A DNA stretch of 64,000 nucleotides. It comes from Clostridium sp. Its GTDB lineage: Bacteria; Bacillota; Clostridia; Clostridiales; Clostridiaceae. Each line of letters opens with the position of its first letter. Within the stretch, counting starts at the first letter, position 1. Under the pieces are notes generated by a model. It was not told the origin of the DNA, made no database searches, and saw only the letters and a list, made by a program, of their open reading frames with translations. Below, piece after piece: positions 24,113 to 32,097 of this stretch. The stretch lies in contig JARKVD010000022.1 of NCBI GenBank assembly GCA_029851835.1, positions 50,587 to 114,586 on the forward strand, written 5' to 3'. Position numbers and translations under genes: made by a program.

Positions 24113-24730
24113 ATGGTTCAAGAAAAATTAGATTTAAAGAAAGTACAAAAGGAATTATTTAAAGTTAAAGAAAAAGAATATAAAAAGGTTTTATGTCCAA
24201 AGGCTAAATATATTGCCATTGATGGAGAAGGTGATCCTAATAACAATCCTGACTATCAAAATATAGTAGGTGCTCTTTACAAGATGGCTTATTCCATAAA
24301 GATGGAGTATAAGAGAAGAGGCTTGGATTTTGTTGTTATGCCATTAGCTGGTCAGTGGTGGGCTGAAGATATGAATTCATTTAAAGAAGGAACAAAGGAT
24401 AAATGGAAGTGGACGATGATGATTCAAATTCCTGATTATATTGAGGAAAATGACATTGAATTCTTCAGAAAGAAGTTTCAGGATGAAGAGGTTGGACAAT
24501 ATCTAAATAGGCTATATTCTATAGAGATGGATGAAAGGTTAGTTTTTGCAACTCTCTATATAGGAGCCTATAGAGATGAAGCAGAGACTGTAAAGAATCT
24601 TCATGATACAATAATTAATAATGGATATAAGCTTCATGAAAATCACATGGAAATTTATATAAGTGACCCAAGAAGAGTGGAAGAAAGCAGATTAAAGACT
24701 ATAATTCTTCAACCTGCAATTGAAGGTTAA
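24113..24730 (+). CDS. GyrI-like small-molecule-binding domain protein
   Basis: A 205-residue soluble protein of the GyrI-like/SOUL-type fold. Family marks are YIAIDGEGDPNNNPDYQ near residue 37, the FVVMPLAGQWW segment near 76-86, and WTMMIQIPDYI. Such domains bind small molecules and serve as effector domains or, when alone, as possible drug-binding or hydrolytic proteins. No DNA-binding domain is attached. It is 59 bases ahead of the radical SAM gene, so joint transcription is possible. SD GGAGG is clear. Confidence 0.85.
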   Translation: MVQEKLDLKKVQKELFKVKEKEYKKVLCPKAKYIAIDGEGDPNNNPDYQNIVGALYKMAYSIKMEYKRRGLDFVVMPLAGQWWAEDMNSFKEGTKDKWKWTMMIQIPDYIEENDIEFFRKKFQDEEVGQYLNRLYSIEMDERLVFATLYIGAYRDEAETVKNLHDTIINNGYKLHENHMEIYISDPRRVEESRLKTIILQPAIEG

Positions 24731-24789
24731 AAATTTTCATGTGGTGAATGTGAATGGTTTTATAATTTAAGAATTTTGGAGGTTAAATC

Positions 24790-25683
24790 ATGGAATTTAT
24801 TAAAGCAAAAACTATAGTATCGAATTACGTACCAAATAGCTCATGGTTTGGCCTTAATTATAATATGAATATATATAAGGGATGCAATCATGGTTGTATC
24901 TACTGTGATTCTAGAAGTGAATGTTATCAAATAGAAAATTTTGATACTGTTAGAGCTAAGGAAAATTCTACAGAAATTATAGAAAGAGATTTAAGAAGTA
25001 AGCGTAAAAAAGGTGTAATAGGTACAGGGGCAATGAGTGACCCCTATAATCCTTTTGAAAAAAAGTATGAGCTTACAAGAAAGGCTTTAGATCTAGTTGA
25101 TAAATATAATTTTGGAATATCAATAGCTACAAAGAGCCCTTTAATCACAAGGGATATTGACATATTAAGGAGAATAAGCACTCATTCACCAGTATTAATA
25201 AAAATCACAGTTACAACTTTCAATGATGAGCTGTGCAAAAAAATAGAACCCCATGTTCAGCCATCTAGTGAAAGGTTTAGAGCTATTAGGGAGTTAAGCC
25301 ATAATGGAATTTTCACAGGAATTCTTTTGATGCCAATTTTACCTTTTATAAATGATACAGAGGATAATATAAAATCTATAGTTAGAGGTGCCTATGAATC
25401 AGGAGCAAAGTTTATTTATGCTTATGGTATGGGAATGACTTTAAGAGGGAATCAAAGAGATTATTATTATGAGCAAATAAGGGAGTTATTTCCTCAACAA
25501 AACTTGGTAGGTGCATATATGAGAACCTATGGAGAGAGATATGAAAATTCTTCACAAAAAGGAAGAGCACTATGGTATTTGTTTAAAAGTGAATGTGAAA
25601 AGTATGGCATCTTATACAAGATGGAAGATATAATTGAAGCTTATAGGAGAAATTATCAGCAAGAGCAGATTAGTTTCTTTTAA
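24790..25683 (+). CDS. SPL-like radical SAM protein
   Basis: A 297-residue protein with the radical SAM cluster motif CNHGCIYC (C32, C36, C39) and downstream elements GTGAMSDPYNP, SIATKSPLITRDIDIL and LMPILPFINDT. This matches the SPL/Rv2578c-like group related to spore photoproduct lyase, but it is shorter. The chemistry and substrate are not assigned. SD TTGGAGG precedes the ATG. The stop codon is immediately followed by dispersed element copy 5. Confidence 0.88.
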   Translation: MEFIKAKTIVSNYVPNSSWFGLNYNMNIYKGCNHGCIYCDSRSECYQIENFDTVRAKENSTEIIERDLRSKRKKGVIGTGAMSDPYNPFEKKYELTRKALDLVDKYNFGISIATKSPLITRDIDILRRISTHSPVLIKITVTTFNDELCKKIEPHVQPSSERFRAIRELSHNGIFTGILLMPILPFINDTEDNIKSIVRGAYESGAKFIYAYGMGMTLRGNQRDYYYEQIRELFPQQNLVGAYMRTYGERYENSSQKGRALWYLFKSECEKYGILYKMEDIIEAYRRNYQQEQISFF

Positions 25684-25860
25684 AGGAAACTCCTTCTCAC
25701 ATCCATTCGAAGGAGTGCTCTACTAAGTAAGAGTATCTAAATGAAAGATGCACGCTGTGGAAGTTCTGCTTGTAAAATCAAATATTTGGAGCATCACTTT
25801 TAGATGCTCACTTAACTTCATATTAACCAAATCAAGGATTTGGATGTTAGCTTAAGGAGA
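25684..25860 (-). repeat. Dispersed hairpin element, copy 5 (largest, composite)
   Basis: On the minus strand there is an A hairpin with CCAAATC/GATTTGG and a TTA bulge. A second A frame follows (TAAGT...ACTTA, CTAAA...TTTAG) whose apex is expanded by a nested A-type hairpin with TGCT/AGCA and AAGT/ACTT arms. It ends with hairpin B ACTCCTTC/GAAGGAGT (25709-25716 with 25689-25696), loop GAATGGATGTGA. It fills the gap between the radical SAM stop codon and the terminator. Confidence 0.8.
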
Positions 25861-25870
25861 ATATATTCAA

Positions 25871-25910
25871 TAAAAGCTGATCCGTAATTTGACGGATCAG
25901 CTTTAAAAAT
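25871..25910. terminator. Bidirectional terminator
   Basis: AAAGCTGATCCGT pairs with ACGGATCAGCTTT around AATTTG. It separates the converging radical SAM (+) and hydrolase (-) transcripts. Confidence 0.85.
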
Positions 25911-25918
25911 AAGTACTA

Positions 25919-26863
25919 TTATTTTAATGTATCAAGGAACCATTGAGTTGTTTGATCACATAGCTCGTTATATTTTGTTAGATCTCCAGTAAAGATATTG
26001 AAGGTATGATCAGCACCATCTATTATAGATTTCTTGGATAATTCATTAGTTGAAGTTTCTATAATTAAATCTGTAGTTTCTGGAGGAACTACATCATCAT
26101 TGCTTCCATTTAGTGCGAGAATAGGAGCTTTTGATTTTTTCAAGGTTTCTAAAATGTCAATATTCCTTACGTCCTCATGCCATTGCAAGCCAAAATTTAG
26201 GCTGTCTCTCCAATCAAACTCAACTATAGCATAACCATTAGCCTTTGCAGCTTCATAATCTCCCAGAGCTAATAAGCAGTCATTTTCAGCACCAGCCCAG
26301 GTCACTACAGATTTAACATCTGGATTCTCGCCAGCAGCCAGCATTGCGATACTTCCACCCTGGCTCCAACCCAGTATTCCGATATTTTCAGAATCTACAG
26401 AGTCAAGCTCCTTTGCGTACTCAATTACTTTATTCACATCATTAAGAGCAGTTGTAAAGTTATATTTTGAATAGTCAACTTTGCTGTCACCAGTTCCGAT
26501 AAAGTCAAATCGGATTGAAGCAATTCCAGCTTCAGCAAGTCTTGAAGCATACATCTTATATCCATCACCAGCTTCATCCTTATTTGAGGCAGTTCCGTGG
26601 CACATTATAACTAAAGGTACCTTTTTCTCTTCAATACCTGTAGGAAGGGTAATTATTGCAGGTATTTCATAATCAGTGTTTTTTATTGTTATTACGTTTT
26701 CAGTATAAACAGACTCTGGTTTGTTGTTGGCTTCAGTTTGATTTTCTTCAATCTTTGGTGAGCTACTAGAGTCACTTTCTTCACTTGATAGGTTTGTCCC
26801 ACATCCAGTTAATAGGGCAGATACAAGAGCCACTGATAATAAAACTTTAATATTTTTTCTCAT
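25919..26863 (-). CDS. Alpha/beta hydrolase lipoprotein
   Basis: A 314-residue secreted lipoprotein. The signal peptide ends LLTGC (lipidated Cys21) and is followed by a Ser/Glu-rich linker. An alpha/beta hydrolase fold has CHGTASNKDEAGDG, the nucleophile elbow GWSQGG, an acidic residue near LNGSNDDVVPP and the catalytic His in GADHTFN. Members act as peptidases or esterases on the outer face of the membrane; the substrate is unknown. Start 26863 is used because AGGTGG lies 8 bases upstream and the signal peptide then begins MRKNIKV. Confidence 0.88.
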   Translation of the reverse strand: MRKNIKVLLSVALVSALLTGCGTNLSSEESDSSSSPKIEENQTEANNKPESVYTENVITIKNTDYEIPAIITLPTGIEEKKVPLVIMCHGTASNKDEAGDGYKMYASRLAEAGIASIRFDFIGTGDSKVDYSKYNFTTALNDVNKVIEYAKELDSVDSENIGILGWSQGGSIAMLAAGENPDVKSVVTWAGAENDCLLALGDYEAAKANGYAIVEFDWRDSLNFGLQWHEDVRNIDILETLKKSKAPILALNGSNDDVVPPETTDLIIETSTNELSKKSIIDGADHTFNIFTGDLTKYNELCDQTTQWFLDTLK

Positions 26864-27001
26864 AATTATTCCACCTACTTTCAAATTTTATAAGATTATA
26901 TTAACATATAAAGGAAATTCAAACAATGAGATTGAGAAGGAAGTTATTGTTCGTAGAAGTAATTTGTTTGTAAAGTATTTTAAGTTATGCAACTAAATGC
27001 A

Positions 27002-27109
27002 ATGTATGTGCTTAAATATTTATTTTTAGTTATTTACATAGTTTTAATAGTGATTACATGCATATTTGTGATGAAAATCTTTAGAGAAGAGAGGAGAAGA
27101 GAAGATTAG
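27002..27109 (+). CDS. Possible 35-residue single-span membrane peptide
   Basis: ATG 27002 opens a 35-codon frame with one hydrophobic span (YLFLVIYIVLIVITCIFVM) and a very basic/acidic tail ending REERRRED. This layout is common among small membrane proteins and type-I toxins. There is no convincing SD, so the call is weak. It sits alone between the hydrolase promoter region and the convergent 131-residue gene. Confidence 0.25.
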   Translation: MYVLKYLFLVIYIVLIVITCIFVMKIFREERRRED

Positions 27110-27125
27110 AGATATACTTAATTAA

Positions 27126-27168
27126 AATAGTTTATGGGCAAAGTTAATTACTTTACCCATAAACTATT
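27126..27168. terminator. Terminator overlapping the end of the 131-residue gene
   Basis: AATAGTTTATGGG and CCCATAAACTATT form a stem whose right arm includes the last codons of the minus-strand gene at 27148. Confidence 0.7.
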
Positions 27169-27543
27169 ATTAACGCTTTTTATAGTGTTAGTGAATTTGT
27201 CAGCAGTTACTGCTATTTTTATTTTTTCTTTCGATGAGAGTTTTTCATGGGTAAATAATCGTTTTATCCCATAGAAGAAGCCTACTTTATTAATTCCAAA
27301 GACTATTTCACTGTATTTGCTTGAGCAGGCAGGTATTTCAATGTTCCTTTGGGCAGCTAATAATTCTCTCTTAGTTTTTTCAGGATGATTATTCCAAAAC
27401 TTTTTATATTCAGGATTCATTGCATAGGCTGCTTCATGTAAATCCTTAATAAGGGTAAAATTCATATAGATCGAATTTAAAAGAGATTCTAGTTTGTTTT
27501 TTAGCTTGCGTTTTGTTTTTTCAGTTGATTTTTCCTTTGACAT
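27148..27543 (-). CDS. Hypothetical protein, 131 residues
   Basis: A soluble, lysine-rich protein with no signal peptide or membrane span. The N-terminal third is strongly basic (KSTEKTKRKLKNKLE), followed by helical segments, NPEYKKFWNNHPEKTKREL and a C-terminal KEKIKIAVTADKFTNTIKSV. A good minus-strand SD (TAGGGGG) lies upstream of the ATG at 27543. I do not recognise the family. It is transcribed toward the terminator at 27126-27168 and shares no operon with its neighbours. Confidence 0.7.
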   Translation of the reverse strand: MSKEKSTEKTKRKLKNKLESLLNSIYMNFTLIKDLHEAAYAMNPEYKKFWNNHPEKTKRELLAAQRNIEIPACSSKYSEIVFGINKVGFFYGIKRLFTHEKLSSKEKIKIAVTADKFTNTIKSVNNSLWVK

Positions 27544-27655
27544 TTATTGTTTCCCCCTAAAGTTAAAGAAGTTATAGTGGTGATTTCGAAATAGTATAAT
27601 TATTCTAACATTCATGTAGTTACATTTGCAAATAAATGTTAAAAATATGGATAAA

Positions 27656-27700
27656 AGGGCTACATAGTAATTTTGTTAAATCAGATTACTATGTAGCTCT
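27656..27700 (+). promoter_or_regulatory. Attenuator-like hairpin upstream of the Tet(M)-type gene
   Basis: AGGGCTACATAGTAAT (27656-27671) pairs with ATTACTATGTAGCTCT (27685-27700), with one G·T wobble, around a 13-nt loop. A weak promoter (TTATAG, 17 bp, TATAAT at 27595-27600) lies upstream. The stem is 50 bases ahead of the gene at 27751, where ribosomal protection genes often carry attenuators. The T run is weak. Confidence 0.5.
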
Positions 27701-27750
27701 TCCTTTGTGGTAAAATAAACCTAATGAGTATAGTGGAGAGGAGGAGTGCC

Positions 27751-29697
27751 ATGAATAAGTCCATAGGAATTTTTGCCCATGTGGATGCTGGAAAAACTAC
27801 ATTTTCTGAGCAGCTACTTTTTCATACTAATAGTATTAGAACTAGAGGTAGGGTAGATCATAAAGAAGCATTTTTAGATAGTCATAAGATTGAAAAGGAA
27901 AGAGGTATCACAGTATTTTCAGATATTGGAACTTTTAATTATAAAGATTCAGTTTATTATATGATTGATACTCCTGGACATATAGATTTTTCTCCAGAGA
28001 TGGAAAGGGCTATTAGTGTATTAGATTATGCCATAGTAATTGTAAGTGCTGTTGAAGGAGTTCAAGGACATACAGAAACTGTGTGGAAACTCCTTAGAAA
28101 ATATAATGTTCCAACCTTCATTTTTATAAATAAGATGGATAGAATTGGAGCAAGGGTTGATGAAGTACTTTTGGAATTAAATCGAAGCTTATGTGAGGAT
28201 ATATTGTTGCTTAAGTCATCAAATATTAATGAATTAAGTGAAGAAGAGGCTGAGTTTATAGCAGAACGCCATGAGGAGCTAATGGAGTTTTACTTTGGAA
28301 GTGGATATAAGCCAGAGATTTGGAAAAAAGCTTTAATAACACTTATAAGAGAAGGAAAAGTATTTATTGGCACAATGGGGTCAGCCCTTGAGGATGAAGG
28401 AGTACTAGAGTTTATGGAAATATTCCATGAGCTTACTGAAACCGAGTATGATATTGATGATAACTTTACTGCTAGGGTATTTAAGATTAAGTATGATGAT
28501 AAAGGAAATAGGGTTACTTTTTTTAAACTTTTGAGTGGCAGTTTAAAGGTAAAAGATGAAATTTCCTATGAAGTTGGTGAAGAAAAGCTTCAAGAGAAAA
28601 TAAATGAAATAAGAAGGTATAATGGAATCAGGTACCAGGTTTGTGATGCTGCTATAGCGGGCGAAATTGTAGGAGTGGTAGGCTTAACAGAATTAAAAGC
28701 CGGTATGGGAATTGGAGTTAAGGACGAAAGCTACCATATGATTCCAACCCTTAGAGCTAAGGTAATATTTGAGGAAGGTTTAAATCCAAGAGAGGTTTTA
28801 AAGTGTTTTAAAGTCCTTGAAAGTGAAGAGGCTAGCCTTAATGTTACCTGGAGTGAAGAATTCCAAGAAATATACATAAGTATCATGGGAAAAATTCAGC
28901 TAGAAGTATTAAAGGAAATTTTATTGGATAGATTTAGTATTAAGGTTGAATTTGGAACACCCGAGATACTGTATAAGGAAACCATGAGGGGACAGGTTGA
29001 AGGCTTTGGGCATTTTGAACCATTGCGTCATTATGCAGAGGTTCAATTAAAGCTGGAAGAAGGTCCAAGAGGTTCGGGAATTAAGTTTGAAAATAAGTGC
29101 CATAACGATTTTTTAACTCCAGGAAATCAAAATTTAATTAGAACCCATGTGTTTGAGAGAGAACATAAGGGAATATTAACAGGTTCAAGTATAACAGATA
29201 TAAAAATAACTTTAGTTACAGGTAGGGCTCATAATAAGCATACTGAAGGTGGAGATTTTAGAGAGGCAACTAAAAGAGCAATAAGGCAGGGATTAGAAAA
29301 GGCTGAAAAGGTACTTTTGGAGCCTTACTACAAATTTAGAATGGATGTTGATTTAAGTCTTTTAGGAAGAGTCATGAGTGATATTCAAAAAATGAGTGGA
29401 ACTTTTGAGGAACCTGAAACTTTTGGTCACCGAGTTGTAGTTGAAGGCAAGGGTCCAGTAGCGGAATTCATGAATTATTCACTTGAGTTTCAAGCCTTTA
29501 CTAAGGGAAAGGGAACATTAAGCATGGTATTTAGCGGTTATGAACAGTGTCATAATGCTGAAGAAGTTATTGAAAAAATAGGGTACAAAAAAGATGCAGA
29601 TCCAGAGTATACTTCATCTTCGATATTTTGTGCCAAGGGAGTTGGATTTTCTGTTCCTTGGGATGAAGCTGAAGGATATATGCATTGTTTAACATAA
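27751..29697 (+). CDS. Tet(M)-type ribosomal protection GTPase (EF-G related)
   Basis: A 648-residue translation GTPase with G1 AHVDAGKT (7-14), DTPGHIDF (G3) and NKMD (G4), followed by the EF-G-like domains II to V. It falls in the TetM/TetW/TetO/TetS class that removes tetracycline from the ribosome, but is divergent from named genes, so a resistance phenotype should not be assumed. ATG 27751 is used because GAGGAGGAG precedes it; an in-frame ATG at 27724 lacks an SD. It is followed by the hydroxyacid dehydrogenase and AlaX-type genes with short gaps, suggesting one operon. Confidence 0.85.
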   Translation: MNKSIGIFAHVDAGKTTFSEQLLFHTNSIRTRGRVDHKEAFLDSHKIEKERGITVFSDIGTFNYKDSVYYMIDTPGHIDFSPEMERAISVLDYAIVIVSAVEGVQGHTETVWKLLRKYNVPTFIFINKMDRIGARVDEVLLELNRSLCEDILLLKSSNINELSEEEAEFIAERHEELMEFYFGSGYKPEIWKKALITLIREGKVFIGTMGSALEDEGVLEFMEIFHELTETEYDIDDNFTARVFKIKYDDKGNRVTFFKLLSGSLKVKDEISYEVGEEKLQEKINEIRRYNGIRYQVCDAAIAGEIVGVVGLTELKAGMGIGVKDESYHMIPTLRAKVIFEEGLNPREVLKCFKVLESEEASLNVTWSEEFQEIYISIMGKIQLEVLKEILLDRFSIKVEFGTPEILYKETMRGQVEGFGHFEPLRHYAEVQLKLEEGPRGSGIKFENKCHNDFLTPGNQNLIRTHVFEREHKGILTGSSITDIKITLVTGRAHNKHTEGGDFREATKRAIRQGLEKAEKVLLEPYYKFRMDVDLSLLGRVMSDIQKMSGTFEEPETFGHRVVVEGKGPVAEFMNYSLEFQAFTKGKGTLSMVFSGYEQCHNAEEVIEKIGYKKDADPEYTSSSIFCAKGVGFSVPWDEAEGYMHCLT

Positions 29698-29720
29698 ATC
29701 ATTTTGGAGGGGACTAGAAT

Positions 29721-30698
29721 ATGTATGATGAAATTAATGTAGTTGTTTTAATGCCAATGGATGCTGACCAAAAGTGTGAACTTATGAAAGCAATGCCATG
29801 TGGGAACTTTATTTTTGCTTCTGCACAGGAGATAAGTAATGCAACTCTTGCAGATGCACAGGTAATTATCGGAAATATAGAGCCTTTTAGACTCCATGCA
29901 GCTAAAAATCTGCACTGGCTTCAGCTAAATAGTGCTGGAGCAGACGTTTATGTAAAAGAAGGAGTTCTAAAGCCAGGTACAATACTAACTAATTCTACGG
30001 GGGCTTATGGCTTAGCTATATCTGAGCATATGATAGGAGTACTCCTATCTATATTTAAGAAGCTTCACCTTTATAGAGATAATCAAATGAGCAGTCAATG
30101 GAAGGATGAAGGAGAAGTTAAATCTATACATGGTTCAACTGCTTTAATTATTGGACTAGGAGATATTGGCGGCGAGTTCGCAAAAAGATTTAAGGCATTA
30201 GGTGGGTATACTATTGGAGTCAGAAGGACAGATGCCAATAAGCCTGATTATTTAGATGAATTATATCTAATGGATAAAATAGATGAACTTCTTCCAAAGG
30301 CAGATGTGGTAGCATTAAGCCTTCCGAATACAAAGGAAACTTATAAAATGTTTGATGCAAAGAGAATTGCTAAAATGAAAGATAACGCTGTTTTACTTAA
30401 TGTGGGAAGAGGTACCTGCATTGATACTGAAGCTCTTTGTGATGCCTTAGAAAGTGGAAAGCTTATGGGAGCTGGGCTTGATGTAACAGACCCAGAACCA
30501 CTTCCAAGTGACCACAGATTATGGACAATTAAAAATGCAATAATAACTCCTCATGTTTCTGGAGATTACCATCTTAAAGAAACTCATAACCGTATAGTTA
30601 GGATTGCAATTGATAATTTAAAGGCCTATGCAAATGGTGAAGACATGAGAAATTTAGTAGATTTCTCTACAGGATATAAAAGTAAATCAAGTAAATAA
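29721..30698 (+). CDS. D-2-hydroxyacid dehydrogenase family protein
   Basis: A 325-residue NAD(P)-dependent dehydrogenase of the D-isomer 2-hydroxyacid family. The Rossmann motif GLGDIGGEFAKR lies near residue 145. Catalytic residues are visible as Arg in NVGRGTCIDTEAL, Glu in DPEPLPSDH and His in ITPHVSG. The N-terminal half (MYDEINVVVLMPMDADQK) is the variable substrate domain, so the substrate (2-oxo acid) is unknown. SD GGAGGGG precedes the ATG. It sits 23 bases after the GTPase and 23 before the AlaX-type gene. Confidence 0.9.
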   Translation: MYDEINVVVLMPMDADQKCELMKAMPCGNFIFASAQEISNATLADAQVIIGNIEPFRLHAAKNLHWLQLNSAGADVYVKEGVLKPGTILTNSTGAYGLAISEHMIGVLLSIFKKLHLYRDNQMSSQWKDEGEVKSIHGSTALIIGLGDIGGEFAKRFKALGGYTIGVRRTDANKPDYLDELYLMDKIDELLPKADVVALSLPNTKETYKMFDAKRIAKMKDNAVLLNVGRGTCIDTEALCDALESGKLMGAGLDVTDPEPLPSDHRLWTIKNAIITPHVSGDYHLKETHNRIVRIAIDNLKAYANGEDMRNLVDFSTGYKSKSSK

Positions 30699-30721
30699 AC
30701 AAGAGAAGTTAAGGAGAGAGT

Positions 30722-31912
30722 ATGGAAAAGTTATTTTATGAAAGTCAATATATAAAGGACTTTACTGCGGAGCTTGAAAGAGTTGAAGAAAAAGATGGAA
30801 AGTTCCATGTGGTTCTTGACAAAACTGCCTTCTTTCCAGGTGGAGGCGGTCAGTTTTGTGACCTTGGAGTTATCGAAAATGAACCAGTAACAGAGGTTTA
30901 TGAAGAAGATGGAGTTATATATCATGTTTTAAATAAAAAGCCAATAAAGCTTCATAAATTAAAGTGTTCTATTGACTGGGAAAGAAGAAAAGATGGGATG
31001 GACCAGCATCTAGGACAGCATGTTTTATCAGGGTGCTTCTATAAGCTTTTTAATGCAAATACAGTAGCTTTCCATATGGGAAGAGAAATCTGCACAGTAG
31101 ATATTGAAGGTTATTTAGAAGAGAAGGTTATAAGAGAAGCTGAAAGAGCTGCTAATGAAGTTATTGGTGAGAATTTACAAGTAGAATTTTTATTGCCTGA
31201 CAAGAGAGAGTTAAAGAAATTAGGCTTACGAAGAGCACTTCCAAATACAAAGGAGCAAATCAGAGTTGTAAAAATAGGGGATTTAGATATCAATGCTTGT
31301 TGTGGAATTCATCCAAGTTCAACCATAGAGCTTAGAATGATAAAGATAAGACGCTGGGAAAAGCATAAGGGAGCTACAAGAATAGAATATGTGGCAGGAA
31401 AAAGAGCTATAGAGGATGCCTTCAAGAAGGATAGATTCACTACTTCTATTTGTAGATTTTTAAATGGAAATGAGGATGAAGCACTTAATGGCATAAAGAA
31501 TTTAAATGATAGACTGAAGGAGGCTTTAGCACAAAATAAAAAATTAAGTGAAGAAGTTGCTGAATATCAAGTTAAAGAGATGGTTGAATTAGGCGAAAAA
31601 ATCGGAACTGTAACTGTAGTTAAAAAGGTTTTTGAAAACCAGGATGTTAAGCAGGTTAACAAAGTAGTTTCAAAAATCATTGATAATCCTAACACTTTAG
31701 CATTAGTGGCTGTTACAGCAGGGGAGAAAGCTAATCTGATTTTTGCTGCCTCTAAGGATTTTAAAGGGATTTCAATGAGTGATCTTTTAAGAGATGCAAT
31801 AACACTAATAGATGGAAAAGGTGGCGGTAGTCCACTTCAAGCTCAAGGCGGAGGAAAAAATAATAATAATTTAGATTCTGCTCTGAACTATGCAATAAGC
31901 AAAATAAAATAA
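30722..31912 (+). CDS. Alanyl-tRNA editing protein (AlaX-L type) with DHHA1 domain
   Basis: The 396-residue protein has the AlaRS editing fold: FPGGGGQFCD near 36-45, zinc ligands HLGQH (H96, H100) and a later CCGIH near 193-197. A coiled region (about 240-290) and a C-terminal DHHA1 domain with GGGSPLQAQGGG follow. It hydrolyses Ser- or Gly-tRNA(Ala) in trans. The long form with DHHA1 is AlaX-L. SD AAGGAGAG is near ideal. A terminator follows at 31927-31966. Confidence 0.92.
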   Translation: MEKLFYESQYIKDFTAELERVEEKDGKFHVVLDKTAFFPGGGGQFCDLGVIENEPVTEVYEEDGVIYHVLNKKPIKLHKLKCSIDWERRKDGMDQHLGQHVLSGCFYKLFNANTVAFHMGREICTVDIEGYLEEKVIREAERAANEVIGENLQVEFLLPDKRELKKLGLRRALPNTKEQIRVVKIGDLDINACCGIHPSSTIELRMIKIRRWEKHKGATRIEYVAGKRAIEDAFKKDRFTTSICRFLNGNEDEALNGIKNLNDRLKEALAQNKKLSEEVAEYQVKEMVELGEKIGTVTVVKKVFENQDVKQVNKVVSKIIDNPNTLALVAVTAGEKANLIFAASKDFKGISMSDLLRDAITLIDGKGGGSPLQAQGGGKNNNNLDSALNYAISKIK

Positions 31913-31926
31913 AATAAAATAAGTGT

Positions 31927-31966
31927 AAAACAGTACTGAATTTAAGACTCAGTACTGTTTTTTTTA
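31927..31966 (+). terminator. Terminator after the AlaX-type gene
   Basis: AAAACAGTACTGA pairs with TCAGTACTGTTTT around 9 nt, followed by a T run. Confidence 0.9.
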
Positions 31967-32028
31967 TAAAAACAAATGATAATAAAAAACTATTGAAAAT
32001 GCTTATCAATTGGTGTATCATAACAAGA

Positions 32029-32043
32029 GTGATAATAATTATC
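32029..32043 (+). promoter_or_regulatory. Fur box upstream of the CydDC-like ABC pair
   Basis: TGATAATAATTATCA is a perfect 7-1-7 Fur site. It is 55 bases ahead of the ABC gene. This predicts iron-repressed expression. Confidence 0.82.
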
Positions 32044-32097
32044 AATTGATGGATGAAATCGATTATGCATAAATATTAAGTTTGGGAGGATTAAATT

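Noticed and set aside
27751..29697. Recently acquired tetracycline resistance gene
   Set aside because: No mobile element genes flank it, base composition matches the surroundings, and it sits in a housekeeping-like operon.
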